DNA from: Microbispora oryzae
GTDB taxonomy: Bacteria > Actinomycetota > Actinomycetes > Streptosporangiales > Streptosporangiaceae
Assembly (NCBI RefSeq): GCF_017896165.1
Contig: NZ_JAFCNB010000001.1
Span: forward strand, 372,001 to 436,000
Length of the DNA: 64,000 nucleotides
Direction: 5' to 3'
Shown piece after piece: positions 17,283 through 24,412 of the stretch. Every line of letters begins with the position of its first letter. Within the stretch, counting starts at the first letter, position 1. A program made the translations under genes and the position numbers. The notes beneath the pieces were generated by a model, which ran no database searches, was not told the DNA's origin, and saw nothing but the letters and a program-made list of their open reading frames with translations.

Positions 17283-18152
17283 GTGCACATCGTTCGATAC
17301 CGGCGGAATGACGACCCCCGCCCACGCATCGCGGCGTTGAACGACGGCGTCCTGTCCACCCTGCCGGTCGCCGGCATGTTCGAGCTTCTGCAGCACCGGA
17401 AGGAGGAGATCGAACGAGTCTGCGCCGCTGCCGCCCCAGACTGCTCGCTCAGCGAGGTGCGTCTGCTCGCGCCCGTGGACGGCGCCACGGAGGTGTGGGC
17501 CGCCGGCGTGACCTACCTGCGCTCCAAGGACGCCCGCGTGGAGGAGAGCGCCCTCAAATCGGTCTACGAGCTGGTCTACGACGCCGAGCGCCCCGAACTC
17601 TTCTTCAAGTCGCCTGCCTGGCGGGTGGTCGTCGACGGCGAACCCGTCGGCATCCGCTCCGACTCGGCGCTCAACGTTCCCGAACCCGAGCTGGCTCTCG
17701 TGCTGAACCGCTTCGAGGAGATCGTGGGCTACGTCGTGTGCAACGACATGAGCTCACGATCGGTGGAGGGCGAGAACCCGCTCTACCTGCCGCAGGCCAA
17801 GCTGTACGCCGGCGCGTGCGCCCTCTCCTCCGGTATCCGGCCCGCATGGGAGGTCGACCCCTCCGACCTCGCCATCCGCCTGACAGTTACCCGCGAGGGC
17901 GCCGTCGTCTGGGACGGCACGACCTCCACCCGGCGGATCCGGCGCCCGTTCACCCAGCTGGCCGCCTATCTGTTCCACTCGGAGAACTATCCGCACGGGG
18001 TGGTGCTCTCCACCGGGACCGGCCTGGTGCCTGATATCGACTTCCGGCTGCACGCGGGCGACCTGATCACCGTGGCGATCGACGAGATCGGCGAGCTCCG
18101 TAACCGGGTTGCCGTGGGCAAGGACCACTTCGGCTTCCTGACGACCCCGTGA
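17283..18152 (+). CDS. FAH-family protein, probable 2-keto-3-deoxy-pentonate dehydratase
   Basis: A 289-residue fumarylacetoacetate-hydrolase-fold enzyme. The segment SVYELVYDAERPELFFK and the metal-binding acidic residues in NVPEPELALVL are typical of the branch containing archaeal KdaD and related 2-keto-3-deoxy-sugar-acid dehydratases, which give 2,5-dioxopentanoate (alpha-ketoglutarate semialdehyde). GTG at 17283 has AGGAGA 6 nt upstream; the earlier in-frame GTG at 17211 lies inside the operator and is rejected. The partner pentonate dehydratase is at 5.8-7.5 kb. Alternatives are beta-diketone hydrolase or other FAH activities, since fold alone does not fix the substrate. Expression is probably LacI-controlled. 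Confidence 0.85.
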   Translation: MHIVRYRRNDDPRPRIAALNDGVLSTLPVAGMFELLQHRKEEIERVCAAAAPDCSLSEVRLLAPVDGATEVWAAGVTYLRSKDARVEESALKSVYELVYDAERPELFFKSPAWRVVVDGEPVGIRSDSALNVPEPELALVLNRFEEIVGYVVCNDMSSRSVEGENPLYLPQAKLYAGACALSSGIRPAWEVDPSDLAIRLTVTREGAVVWDGTTSTRRIRRPFTQLAAYLFHSENYPHGVVLSTGTGLVPDIDFRLHAGDLITVAIDEIGELRNRVAVGKDHFGFLTTP

Positions 18153-18172
18153 CGCCCGGCGGCGATCACTGC

Positions 18173-18201
18173 CCTGCCCCCGCTCCCCGCCGGGGCAGGG
18201 G
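18173..18201. terminator. Hairpin between convergent FAH and DoxX genes
   Basis: CCCTGCCCC (18173-18181) pairs with GGGGCAGGG (18193-18201): 9 perfect GC-rich pairs with an 11-nt loop and no T tract. It can serve both directions. Confidence 0.6.
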
Positions 18202-18216
18202 TGACGGGCGCGGAGC

Positions 18217-18774
18217 CTACTTGAGGAACGGATGGCGCCGCACCAGTGCCGTGTTCCCCCACCATCTGCCGATTCCCAGGGTGTCCCCGGCGTTCACCAT
18301 GGCCAGTCCCACCATGACGAGTGCGTAGACGAGACGGTAATCCATGAACGGGTTGTGCTCGGGCGGCAGTTCGGCCGCCCACATGAGAAGCAGCAGCAAC
18401 CCGCCCAACGCCGCCGCCAGGCGCAATCCGACTCCCAGGACGAGCGCCGCGCCGGTGCCCAGCAGGCCGAGCATGAAGAGCCAGTCCGCCCACGCGTGTC
18501 CGGCCAGAGGTGAGAACACCGCTCCCAGGGGCTTCCTCACGGTGCCTTTGAGGTAGCCGGTCGTCGGGCTCGCTCCTCCGATCCAGGCGCGATCGGCCGG
18601 AGTGTTGAACCCCCAGCCGAAGGTCTTGTCCAGGAACGCCCAGAGAAACACCCAGCCGATCGAGATCCGGACCAGCGCCCAGATGGAGTCGCTCGGACGA
18701 GTGGCCGTACCGACCGCACGGTGCTCGGCGACATGGACGGTCGTGGCACCGCCCCTGTTTCCAGAACCGGCCAT
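18217..18774 (-). CDS. DoxX-family membrane protein
   Basis: A 185-residue inner-membrane protein with about four helices: IWALVRISIGWVFLWAFLDK, WLFMLGLLGTGAALVLGVGL, LAAALGGLLLLLMWAAELP and YALVMVGLAMV. The pattern matches DoxX/DoxD-like proteins, including the conserved R-x-x-x-G-W-F/V and the Pro-containing loop near HNPFMDYRLVYAL. Some family members form part of thiosulfate:quinone oxidoreductase or of redox-stress complexes, but most are uncharacterised. It is a single gene converging on the sugar locus; nothing around it fixes a role. Confidence 0.85.
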   Translation of the reverse strand: MAGSGNRGGATTVHVAEHRAVGTATRPSDSIWALVRISIGWVFLWAFLDKTFGWGFNTPADRAWIGGASPTTGYLKGTVRKPLGAVFSPLAGHAWADWLFMLGLLGTGAALVLGVGLRLAAALGGLLLLLMWAAELPPEHNPFMDYRLVYALVMVGLAMVNAGDTLGIGRWWGNTALVRRHPFLK

Positions 18775-18996
18775 CGCCGCCCCCTAGAAGTGTCACTGAG
18801 GAACCCGCCTCCGCGGCGGGGCGACGCGATGTTCACGCAGTCCCCGCCGTACTCACGACGGAATGCCGGGCTCCCTGACCGTGGTAACCCCCACGTGCCA
18901 GCCGAACCTCCCAGAGCACCCTGGGCTGGGCCGTGATTCGGCAAAAGAGACAACGCCTCAACGGCCGGGGCGACGGCCGCCCGGGATCCGCACGCG

Positions 18997-19719
18997 TTAT
19001 CCCGGCGGCATGACACAGAACTCGTGGCCGTCGGGATCGGCCATGACCACCCAGTCGACCTCGCCCTGACCGATGTCGGCGCGCGTCGCTCCAAGGGAGA
19101 CGAGACGCTCGACCTCCGCCTGCAGATTCCCGTCCGCGGGTGGCGCGAGGTCGAAGTGCAGCCGGTCCTTCCCGGTCTTCGGCATCAGTGGCGGGCCACC
19201 CCAGGTGATCTTCGGGCCGCCGTGCGGCGAGCGGATCGCGGTCTCCTGGTCCTGATCCCAGACCAGCGGCCAGCCGAGCGCCTCGCTCCAGAAGTATCCG
19301 GCCTCCTGCGAACCGTCACTCGCGAGCGCCCCGATGAATCCGCAGTCGGCGAGGAACCGGTTGCCCGGCTCGATGACGCAGAACTCGTTGCCTTCGGGGT
19401 CCGCGAGCACCACATGGCCCTCCTCCGGACGTTGACCGACGTCGATGTGCCTCGCGCCGAGCCCGAGAGACCTCGCCACCGTGGCCCGCTGATCCTCCAG
19501 GGATGTGCTCGTCAGGTCGAAGTGCGTCGGGTTCTGGCCGATCTTCGGCTCCCGGCTGGGAAGGAAGCGGATCCGGAAGCCGGTGTCGTCGGCCGGCAGG
19601 AGCGCGATGCCGTCCCGGGGGTCGCCGGCCGTCTCCCAGCCCAGGACGCCGGCCCAGAAGCGCGCGAGACGGAGCGGGTCGTGCGCGTCGAAGCAGAGCG
19701 CGATCAGGTGACACGTCAT
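18997..19719 (-). CDS. Two-domain VOC (glyoxalase/dioxygenase fold) protein
   Basis: A 240-residue protein made of two VOC modules. Module 1 covers about residues 1-120 (LIALCFDAHDPLRLARFWAGVLGW to VVLADPEGNEFCVIEPGN). Module 2 covers 125-240 (GYFWSEALGWPLV to VVMADPDGHEFCVMPPG). The paired ADPEGNEFCV/ADPDGHEFCV motifs mark the C-terminal metal-site strands. Proteins of this kind include antibiotic-binding and glyoxalase-like enzymes; here the function is unknown. ATG at 19719 has GGAGG about 11 nt upstream, somewhat long. It is a single gene with no clear partner. Confidence 0.88.
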   Translation of the reverse strand: MTCHLIALCFDAHDPLRLARFWAGVLGWETAGDPRDGIALLPADDTGFRIRFLPSREPKIGQNPTHFDLTSTSLEDQRATVARSLGLGARHIDVGQRPEEGHVVLADPEGNEFCVIEPGNRFLADCGFIGALASDGSQEAGYFWSEALGWPLVWDQDQETAIRSPHGGPKITWGGPPLMPKTGKDRLHFDLAPPADGNLQAEVERLVSLGATRADIGQGEVDWVVMADPDGHEFCVMPPG

Positions 19720-19834
19720 TGCGTTCCGGACCTCCGATCCGCTCATGCGGAGTCGCGGGAAGGGCACGCCGCCGCGCCCGTGGAGAACATAACGCCGGGC
19801 GATCGGCGCCCGCCACGCAATAAAGCCGCGCGCG

Positions 19835-20338
19835 GTGAAGCGGCGTCCGGGCGCGGGATCTGCCTGCCGGCGTCCGGGACCACTGGTCCTCCGGTCAGGA
19901 GCGCGCCACGCCGTCGCCGGCGGCGAGGCCATCGACGTGGAAGGGCTGCCGAGGCCGCCGTACGTGCCGGGTCTGGAGGTGGCGGGCACCGTCCGGGCGC
20001 TGGGCGGCGGCGTGACGGACCTGCGGGTCGGAGAGCCGGTGGTGACCCTCTCCGGCACCGGAGCCGAGGGCGGCTACGCCTCGATCGCCGTCGCGGACGC
20101 GGCGTTGACGGCCAGTCTGGACGGCATCGACATGGATCCGGCGCTCGCGGTGGCGGCCGTGCCCAACGCCGCCACGGCGTATCTCGCCCTGACCGAGGTC
20201 GCGCATCTCAAGCCGGGCGAACGGGTGCTGGTGCACGGCGCCCTGGGTGGACTGGTCTCGGCGTTCCCCGGGGTTCCCGCACCCTCGGCGCCGCCCTGAT
20301 GGTGGGCACCGCGCGGCGCGCCTCGCTGGCCGCCGCAC
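19835..20338 (+). pseudogene. Decayed zinc-binding/quinone oxidoreductase (MDR family) remnant
   Basis: The frame from about 19835 to 20299 encodes the middle of an NADPH:quinone-reductase-like protein: PPYVPGLEVAGTVRALGGG, then GGYASIAVADAA, then NAATAYLALTEVAHLKPGERVLVHGALGG. Between about 20245 and 20290 the homology switches to another frame (TLGAALMVGTARRASLAAARA, to about 20338) and then ends. The N-terminal 50 or so residues are unlike the family, and the rest of the Rossmann domain and the C-terminus are missing. The combination of frameshift and truncation at both ends indicates a pseudogene. A sequencing error could explain the shift but not the missing ends. Confidence 0.75.
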
Positions 20339-20438
20339 GCGCCTTTTTGGAGTGCGCGAGGGGTCATCAGGGCGGGAGGCGGGCCCCGTACTGGGTACCA
20401 TCCAATGAAATATCCGATTCGATCGCCAAAGGCATCCC

Positions 20439-21011
20439 ATGTCCACTTTCTGGGATCTCAAGCACCGGCTGTGCGACGCGATCAACGCTCACGACATGCA
20501 GGGCGTGCTCGATTGCTACAGCCCGGACGCCGTGTATGTGACGCCCTCAGGCGTGGCCGAAGGGCGTGACCAGATCGCCTGGCTCTATGAGCAGATCTTC
20601 ACGGCGTTCGCGGATTTTCATGCGTTCGCCTGGTTCGAACTCGCCGACTGCGATAATCCCGCGGTCACCGAATGGACCTACACCGGCACTCATACCGGGC
20701 CCTTCCTGCTGCCGGACGGCAAGGAGATAGAACCGACGGGCCGCCACATCGCCATTCGCGCCACCTGCACCAGCCACGTCGAAGGCGGAAAGATCACTAC
20801 GCACCGCGAATACTTCGACCAGCTGGAGCTGTACAGCCAGCTCGGTTACGGCCTGACGAAGCTCCCCGACACGGCGGACAGGGCATGCGCGACGGACGGG
20901 GGCGTGCGGGCGTCCGCGCATCGGGTCCGTCCCCGTACCGTCCGGCGGCGGCGCCACGCCCGCATCGGGAGGAACGGCAGCGGCGAGTTCGATCTCTACT
21001 ACGACAGTTGA
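20439..21011 (+). CDS. SnoaL-like/nuclear transport factor 2-fold protein
   Basis: A 190-residue protein whose first 135 residues form an NTF2/SnoaL-like cone: LKHRLCDAINAHDMQGVLDCYSPDAVYV, TEWTYTGTHTGPF, GRHIAIRATCTSHVEGGKITTHREYFDQLELYSQLG. The family includes polyketide cyclases and small-molecule isomerases as well as many proteins of unknown role. The last 50 residues are basic and low in family character (RRRRHARIGRNG), possibly an extension. AAAGG precedes the ATG. It lies directly after the oxidoreductase remnant, but no functional link is evident. Confidence 0.82.
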   Translation: MSTFWDLKHRLCDAINAHDMQGVLDCYSPDAVYVTPSGVAEGRDQIAWLYEQIFTAFADFHAFAWFELADCDNPAVTEWTYTGTHTGPFLLPDGKEIEPTGRHIAIRATCTSHVEGGKITTHREYFDQLELYSQLGYGLTKLPDTADRACATDGGVRASAHRVRPRTVRRRRHARIGRNGSGEFDLYYDS

Positions 21012-21043
21012 GCTCCGCGCGGCCGGGAGACGCCTGACCCCGG

Positions 21044-21451
21044 TCAGTACGACTGGAGCTCGATCAGTGTGCCGGCCGGATCCCGCAGGTGGGCGGTCCG
21101 GAGGTTCGGGCCCCAGCCGGGCCGGTCCGTGGGCGGCGCGACCGGCGTGGCGCCGTGCCGCAGGCACAGCCTCATCCCTTGCTCCACGTCGCCGACCCGG
21201 CACACGAACATCACCGCGTCAGGCGCCGCCGCGTTCCCGGAGGGGAGAAGGGCCATGCCCGTCGACGCGGCCATGACCCCCCGGTCGAACAGTGCGAGGA
21301 TTCCCTGATCGGCGACCTCCCAGCTCGCGTAGGGACCGGCCGCAGCGCCCCCGGCCCGCTTCGCGCCGGCGAGTTCCGGCAGTACGGCGTCGTAGAAGCG
21401 GAAGGCCGCGGCGAAGTCGTCGACCAGGAGACGGGGATGGAGAGCGTCCAC
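21044..21451 (-). CDS. Single-domain VOC-family protein
   Basis: A 135-residue glyoxalase/bleomycin-resistance-fold protein: LHPRLLVDDFAAAFRFYDAVLPE at the start and TAHLRDPAGTLIELQSY at the end. Such proteins act as dimers on small substrates or bind drugs; metal-site residues are not fully clear. The GTG start has AGGCAGG about 7 nt upstream. It is divergent from a MarR regulator across a short palindrome at 21493-21507 and is the natural target of that regulator, for example as a detoxification protein induced by a ligand. Confidence 0.85.
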   Translation of the reverse strand: MDALHPRLLVDDFAAAFRFYDAVLPELAGAKRAGGAAAGPYASWEVADQGILALFDRGVMAASTGMALLPSGNAAAPDAVMFVCRVGDVEQGMRLCLRHGATPVAPPTDRPGWGPNLRTAHLRDPAGTLIELQSY

Positions 21452-21492
21452 GGGATTGCCTGCCTTTCAACCGGCGAAAAATAGTGGGCCGC

Positions 21493-21507
21493 CACCTACT
21501 ATAGGTG
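21493..21507. promoter_or_regulatory. Palindrome in the VOC/MarR divergent gap
   Basis: CACCTA-CTA-TAGGTG, with 6-nt perfect arms. It lies directly before a -10-like TACAAT (21514-21519) of the MarR gene and about 42 nt before the VOC start. It is the likely MarR operator, and a further half site ACCTA overlaps the -10. Confidence 0.65.
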
Positions 21508-21513
21508 CGGACC

Positions 21514-21519
21514 TACAAT
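21514..21519 (+). promoter_or_regulatory. -10 element of a leaderless MarR transcript
   Basis: TACAAT ends 7 nt before the ATG at 21527, and there is no ribosome-binding site between. This spacing is typical of actinobacterial leaderless genes, where transcription starts at the initiation codon. Confidence 0.55.
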
Positions 21520-21526
21520 ATCTCCC

Positions 21527-22015
21527 ATGGGACCCACGTCACCGAACCCCGCTCCGCCCACCCTGCTCGGCCTGCACACCTATCTGCTCTCCCTGACCGG
21601 CAAGGCGGCGCGCGGCCGCCTCTCGGACCGGCTCGCCTCCCGGGGGCTGCGCCTGTGGCACATGGCCGTGCTGGCCGCGCTCGCCGACTTCGGCCCCCAC
21701 ACGCAGCGCGATCTGTGCGCACGCCTGTCCGTCGACCCGAGCGACATGGCGAAGATCGTCGAACAGCTGGCCGGGTTCGGCCAGATTGAGCGGACCCGCG
21801 ACCCCGCCGACAGGCGGCGCGTCTCCGTCGGGCTCACGGACACCGGCCGCCGCGCCCTGACCGAGCTCGTCGGGGAGGCCCGCGCCGTCCAGGACGAGAT
21901 GCTCGCCCCCCTGACGGGCGACGAACGAGCCCAGCTTCACAGCTTCCTGCTCAAGGTCTTCACCGCCGGGCCGGGCGCCGGGACAGGCGCCAGGGCGGAT
22001 CAGGGCCGGGCCTGA
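21527..22015 (+). CDS. MarR-family transcriptional regulator
   Basis: A 162-residue winged-helix regulator. The HTH lies near residues 50-85 (LAALADFGPHTQRDLCARLSVDPSDMAKIVEQL) and the wing follows (IERTRDPADRRRVSVGLTDTGRRAL), a clear MarR signature with the DxRR motif. The gene appears leaderless, with TACAAT 7 nt before ATG. It is divergent from the VOC gene, with a palindromic operator between, and its 3' end overlaps the convergent SRPBCC gene by 16 nt. It is probably a local repressor of the VOC gene and itself. Confidence 0.92.
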   Translation: MGPTSPNPAPPTLLGLHTYLLSLTGKAARGRLSDRLASRGLRLWHMAVLAALADFGPHTQRDLCARLSVDPSDMAKIVEQLAGFGQIERTRDPADRRRVSVGLTDTGRRALTELVGEARAVQDEMLAPLTGDERAQLHSFLLKVFTAGPGAGTGARADQGRA

Positions 22016-22506
22016 CCCCGCACCGCCCGCGAGAGCACCGCCGACCTGAGGTCGCCAAGCCACCGCTCGTGGTTGCTCCGGAGCGTGGCCTCGCGATACA
22101 GCAGCGGCAGCAGCGGGCCGGCGAGCGACTCCTCGACGACGACCCTCGTGCGCCCGTCCTCCAGCGGCTCCAGCACGTGCCGGTCCACCGCCCTGTAGAG
22201 GAGAAGCGAGCCCGACCAGGTGAGCTCGCGCTCCGGCTTCACGACGGCGAAGCGCGACCGGAGCGTGACACCGTTCATCTTCCACCGGAAGTCACGGCCC
22301 GGCAGCACCTCGCCCAGCTCCACGATCCGGATGCCCGAGGCCCACGAGGGCCAGGAGCGCAGGTCGGCCAGCACCTCCCACACCTCGGCCGGCGCCGCGT
22401 CGACCACGATCGACGACGACGTGACCAGGGGCGCCCGCCGGTCGATCCGGCCCGCCTCCGCGTAGTCCCGATGCAGAACGTCCAGGGACGGCCCCGAGTA
22501 GAACAT
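22000..22506 (-). CDS. SRPBCC (START/Bet v1-like) protein
   Basis: A 168-residue polyketide-cyclase/dehydrase-like SRPBCC protein with a hydrophobic ligand cavity fold. The N-terminal SSSIVVDAAPAEVWEVLADLRSWPSWASGI and the middle FRWKMNGVTLRSRFAVVKPERELTW are typical. The specific ligand is unknown. GGAGGTGTGCC precedes the ATG with good spacing. The 3' end overlaps the convergent MarR gene by 16 nt, so transcription of the two may interfere. Confidence 0.88.
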   Translation of the reverse strand: MFYSGPSLDVLHRDYAEAGRIDRRAPLVTSSSIVVDAAPAEVWEVLADLRSWPSWASGIRIVELGEVLPGRDFRWKMNGVTLRSRFAVVKPERELTWSGSLLLYRAVDRHVLEPLEDGRTRVVVEESLAGPLLPLLYREATLRSNHERWLGDLRSAVLSRAVRGQARP

Positions 22507-22667
22507 GGCACACCTCCGAGATTGTCGCTCCCATTCAAGAGCGATGCTCTCTCATCGGTGGGCACGACGTCAAGAGCGGTGCTCTCGAAACAGCGCTTCG
22601 CTCCGGCCACCCCCCCACGCGTACGGCGAGGCAGGCGTGGGCTCCCGGTGACCGGTCGCCAGGGCGT

Positions 22668-23612
22668 TCAGCCCGTCTGTTCCAGCAGGCGCTCGGCCAG
22701 GCTCCGGACGGCGGTACGCAGTTCCGGAGGCGACAAGATCGTGAACGGGAAGCCGAGCCCGGCGATCATGGCGGCCATGCCGTCCAGGGACTCGGCATGC
22801 GTCCGCAGGAGGGCTCCGTCCGGTGTCTCGGTGAGTGTGGCCACCGACGGCGGGATGCGGCGGGACGCCTCGGCGAGGGGAACGTGCAGGATCACCTCGA
22901 CGACGTGCGCGTACGGCACCCGGGCCAGCGACGCGGTGACCTGCCGCACCGGGTCGGACTCCTCGGGGATCTCATAGGAGGCCGCGCCCGGGACGACCGA
23001 GGAGATCCGGTCGACGCGGAAGGTGCGGATCTCACCGGACCGGTGGTCGTGGCCGGTGACGTACCAGCGGCCGGAGTGGAAGACCAGGCCGTGGCCGTCC
23101 AGTTCACGTTCGGTCTCGGCGCCCTTCCAGGAGCGGTAGCGCAGTGTGACCCTGCGGCGGTCGCGGATCGCGGCGGCCAGGGTCAGCGTGGCCCGGCTCG
23201 CGGGTGTCGGCGCCGTGCGGTCGGCGAGAGTGAAGTCCAGGGTCTCCTCCAGCGCGCCGACCTGTTCTCGCAGCGTCGCCGGCAGTACTCGCCGGATCTT
23301 GGCCAGGGCGGCCTCGGTGGCCTCGGCGGCGAGGCCCAGGCGGCGCCCGGCGAGCAGGCCGAGAACCACGGCGGTGGCCTCGTCGTCGGTGAGCATCAGC
23401 GGTGGCAGCTTGTAGCCGGGCGTCAGCTGGTAGCCGCCGTAGCGGCCGCGCTCGGCGGCGACCGGGATGCCCAGTTCGGCGAGCCTGGCGGCGTAGCGCC
23501 GGACGGTCCGCTCGTCCACACCGAGCCGCTGCGCCAGGTCGCGCCCGCCCAGCCCGCGGTGCGCCTGGAGCAGTTCGAGCATCGCCAGCATCCGGGTCGC
23601 CGGATATGACAC
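22668..23612 (-). CDS. YafY-type HTH-WYL transcriptional regulator
   Basis: A 314-residue regulator with an N-terminal winged HTH (residues 5-60, LAQRLGVDERTVRRYAARL and a GRYGGYQL wing), a central WYL domain (VTLRYRSWKGAETERELDGHGLVFHSGRWYVTGHDHRSGEIRTFRVDRI) and a C-terminal WCX extension. WYL domains sense small ligands or nucleic acids. It starts at GTG 23612 with only a weak GGGTGA upstream. It is divergent from an alpha/beta-hydrolase across 81 nt and probably controls that gene, a common pairing in actinobacteria. Confidence 0.92.
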   Translation of the reverse strand: MSYPATRMLAMLELLQAHRGLGGRDLAQRLGVDERTVRRYAARLAELGIPVAAERGRYGGYQLTPGYKLPPLMLTDDEATAVVLGLLAGRRLGLAAEATEAALAKIRRVLPATLREQVGALEETLDFTLADRTAPTPASRATLTLAAAIRDRRRVTLRYRSWKGAETERELDGHGLVFHSGRWYVTGHDHRSGEIRTFRVDRISSVVPGAASYEIPEESDPVRQVTASLARVPYAHVVEVILHVPLAEASRRIPPSVATLTETPDGALLRTHAESLDGMAAMIAGLGFPFTILSPPELRTAVRSLAERLLEQTG

Positions 23613-23693
23613 AGGTCACCCACTTAATCCGGGCGGATTCTGTCCGATATCGGCTTTAGCGTAGCGACCTCGGCTCACTGGAAGGACGATGAG

Positions 23694-24401
23694 ATGGCGA
23701 ATTACGTGCTCGTTCCCGGCTTCTGGCTCGGCGCCTGGGCCTGGGACGAGGTGGCGCGGGAGCTGCGCGCCGCCGGACACCGGGTGCGGGCGGTCACCCT
23801 GACGGGGCTGGCGGAGAAGGCTGGGGAGCTGTCGCCGGAGGTCGGCGTGGAGACCCATGTCGCCGACATCCTCGCGGCGATGGACGGGTTGGAGGACGTC
23901 GTTCTGGTCGGGCACAGCGGGGCGAGTGTCCCGGTGACCGCGGTCGCCGACCGGAATCCCGAGCGGCTCAGCCGGGTCGTCTACGTCGACACCGCGCCGC
24001 TGCCCTCCGGTGTGGCGGTGATCGACTTCAATGACGAGGACACGCGGCAGGCGTGGCGCGCTCAGGTCGGGGACGGTTACGCGCTCGACGCGCCCTCCTT
24101 CGAGCCGGGGGAAGGGCGGTTCGCGGGACTGACCGAGGAGGATTGGGCGCGGATCCGCGCGAAGGCGACGCCACAGCCGTGGGGCGCGGTCACCCAGTCG
24201 GTTCAGCGGCCGGGGCGGATTCCTCCGACCCCGAAGACCATGGTCGCCTCGACGATGCCGGTGGCGGTGATCCGCCAGCTGATCGCTTCGGGGAACCCGG
24301 CGTTCGCCCCGCTCGGCACACCCGAATGGACCTTCGTCGAACTGCCGACCGGCCACTGGCCGATGTTCTCGCGACCGGCGGATCTCGCCGCGCTGCTCTG
24401 A
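23694..24401 (+). CDS. Alpha/beta-hydrolase
   Basis: A 235-residue cytoplasmic alpha/beta-hydrolase. The oxyanion/N-terminal motif is YVLVPGFWLGAWAWDEV, the nucleophile elbow VLVGHSGASV (Ser near residue 74), and the catalytic His is in ELPTGHWPMF near the end. The sequence resembles salicylate/methyl-ester esterase-like hydrolases, with the lid in residues 115-190. GGAAGG precedes the ATG. It is divergent from the WYL regulator and most likely under its control. The substrate is unknown. Confidence 0.9.
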   Translation: MANYVLVPGFWLGAWAWDEVARELRAAGHRVRAVTLTGLAEKAGELSPEVGVETHVADILAAMDGLEDVVLVGHSGASVPVTAVADRNPERLSRVVYVDTAPLPSGVAVIDFNDEDTRQAWRAQVGDGYALDAPSFEPGEGRFAGLTEEDWARIRAKATPQPWGAVTQSVQRPGRIPPTPKTMVASTMPVAVIRQLIASGNPAFAPLGTPEWTFVELPTGHWPMFSRPADLAALL

Positions 24402-24412
24402 CGACCCCCAGG

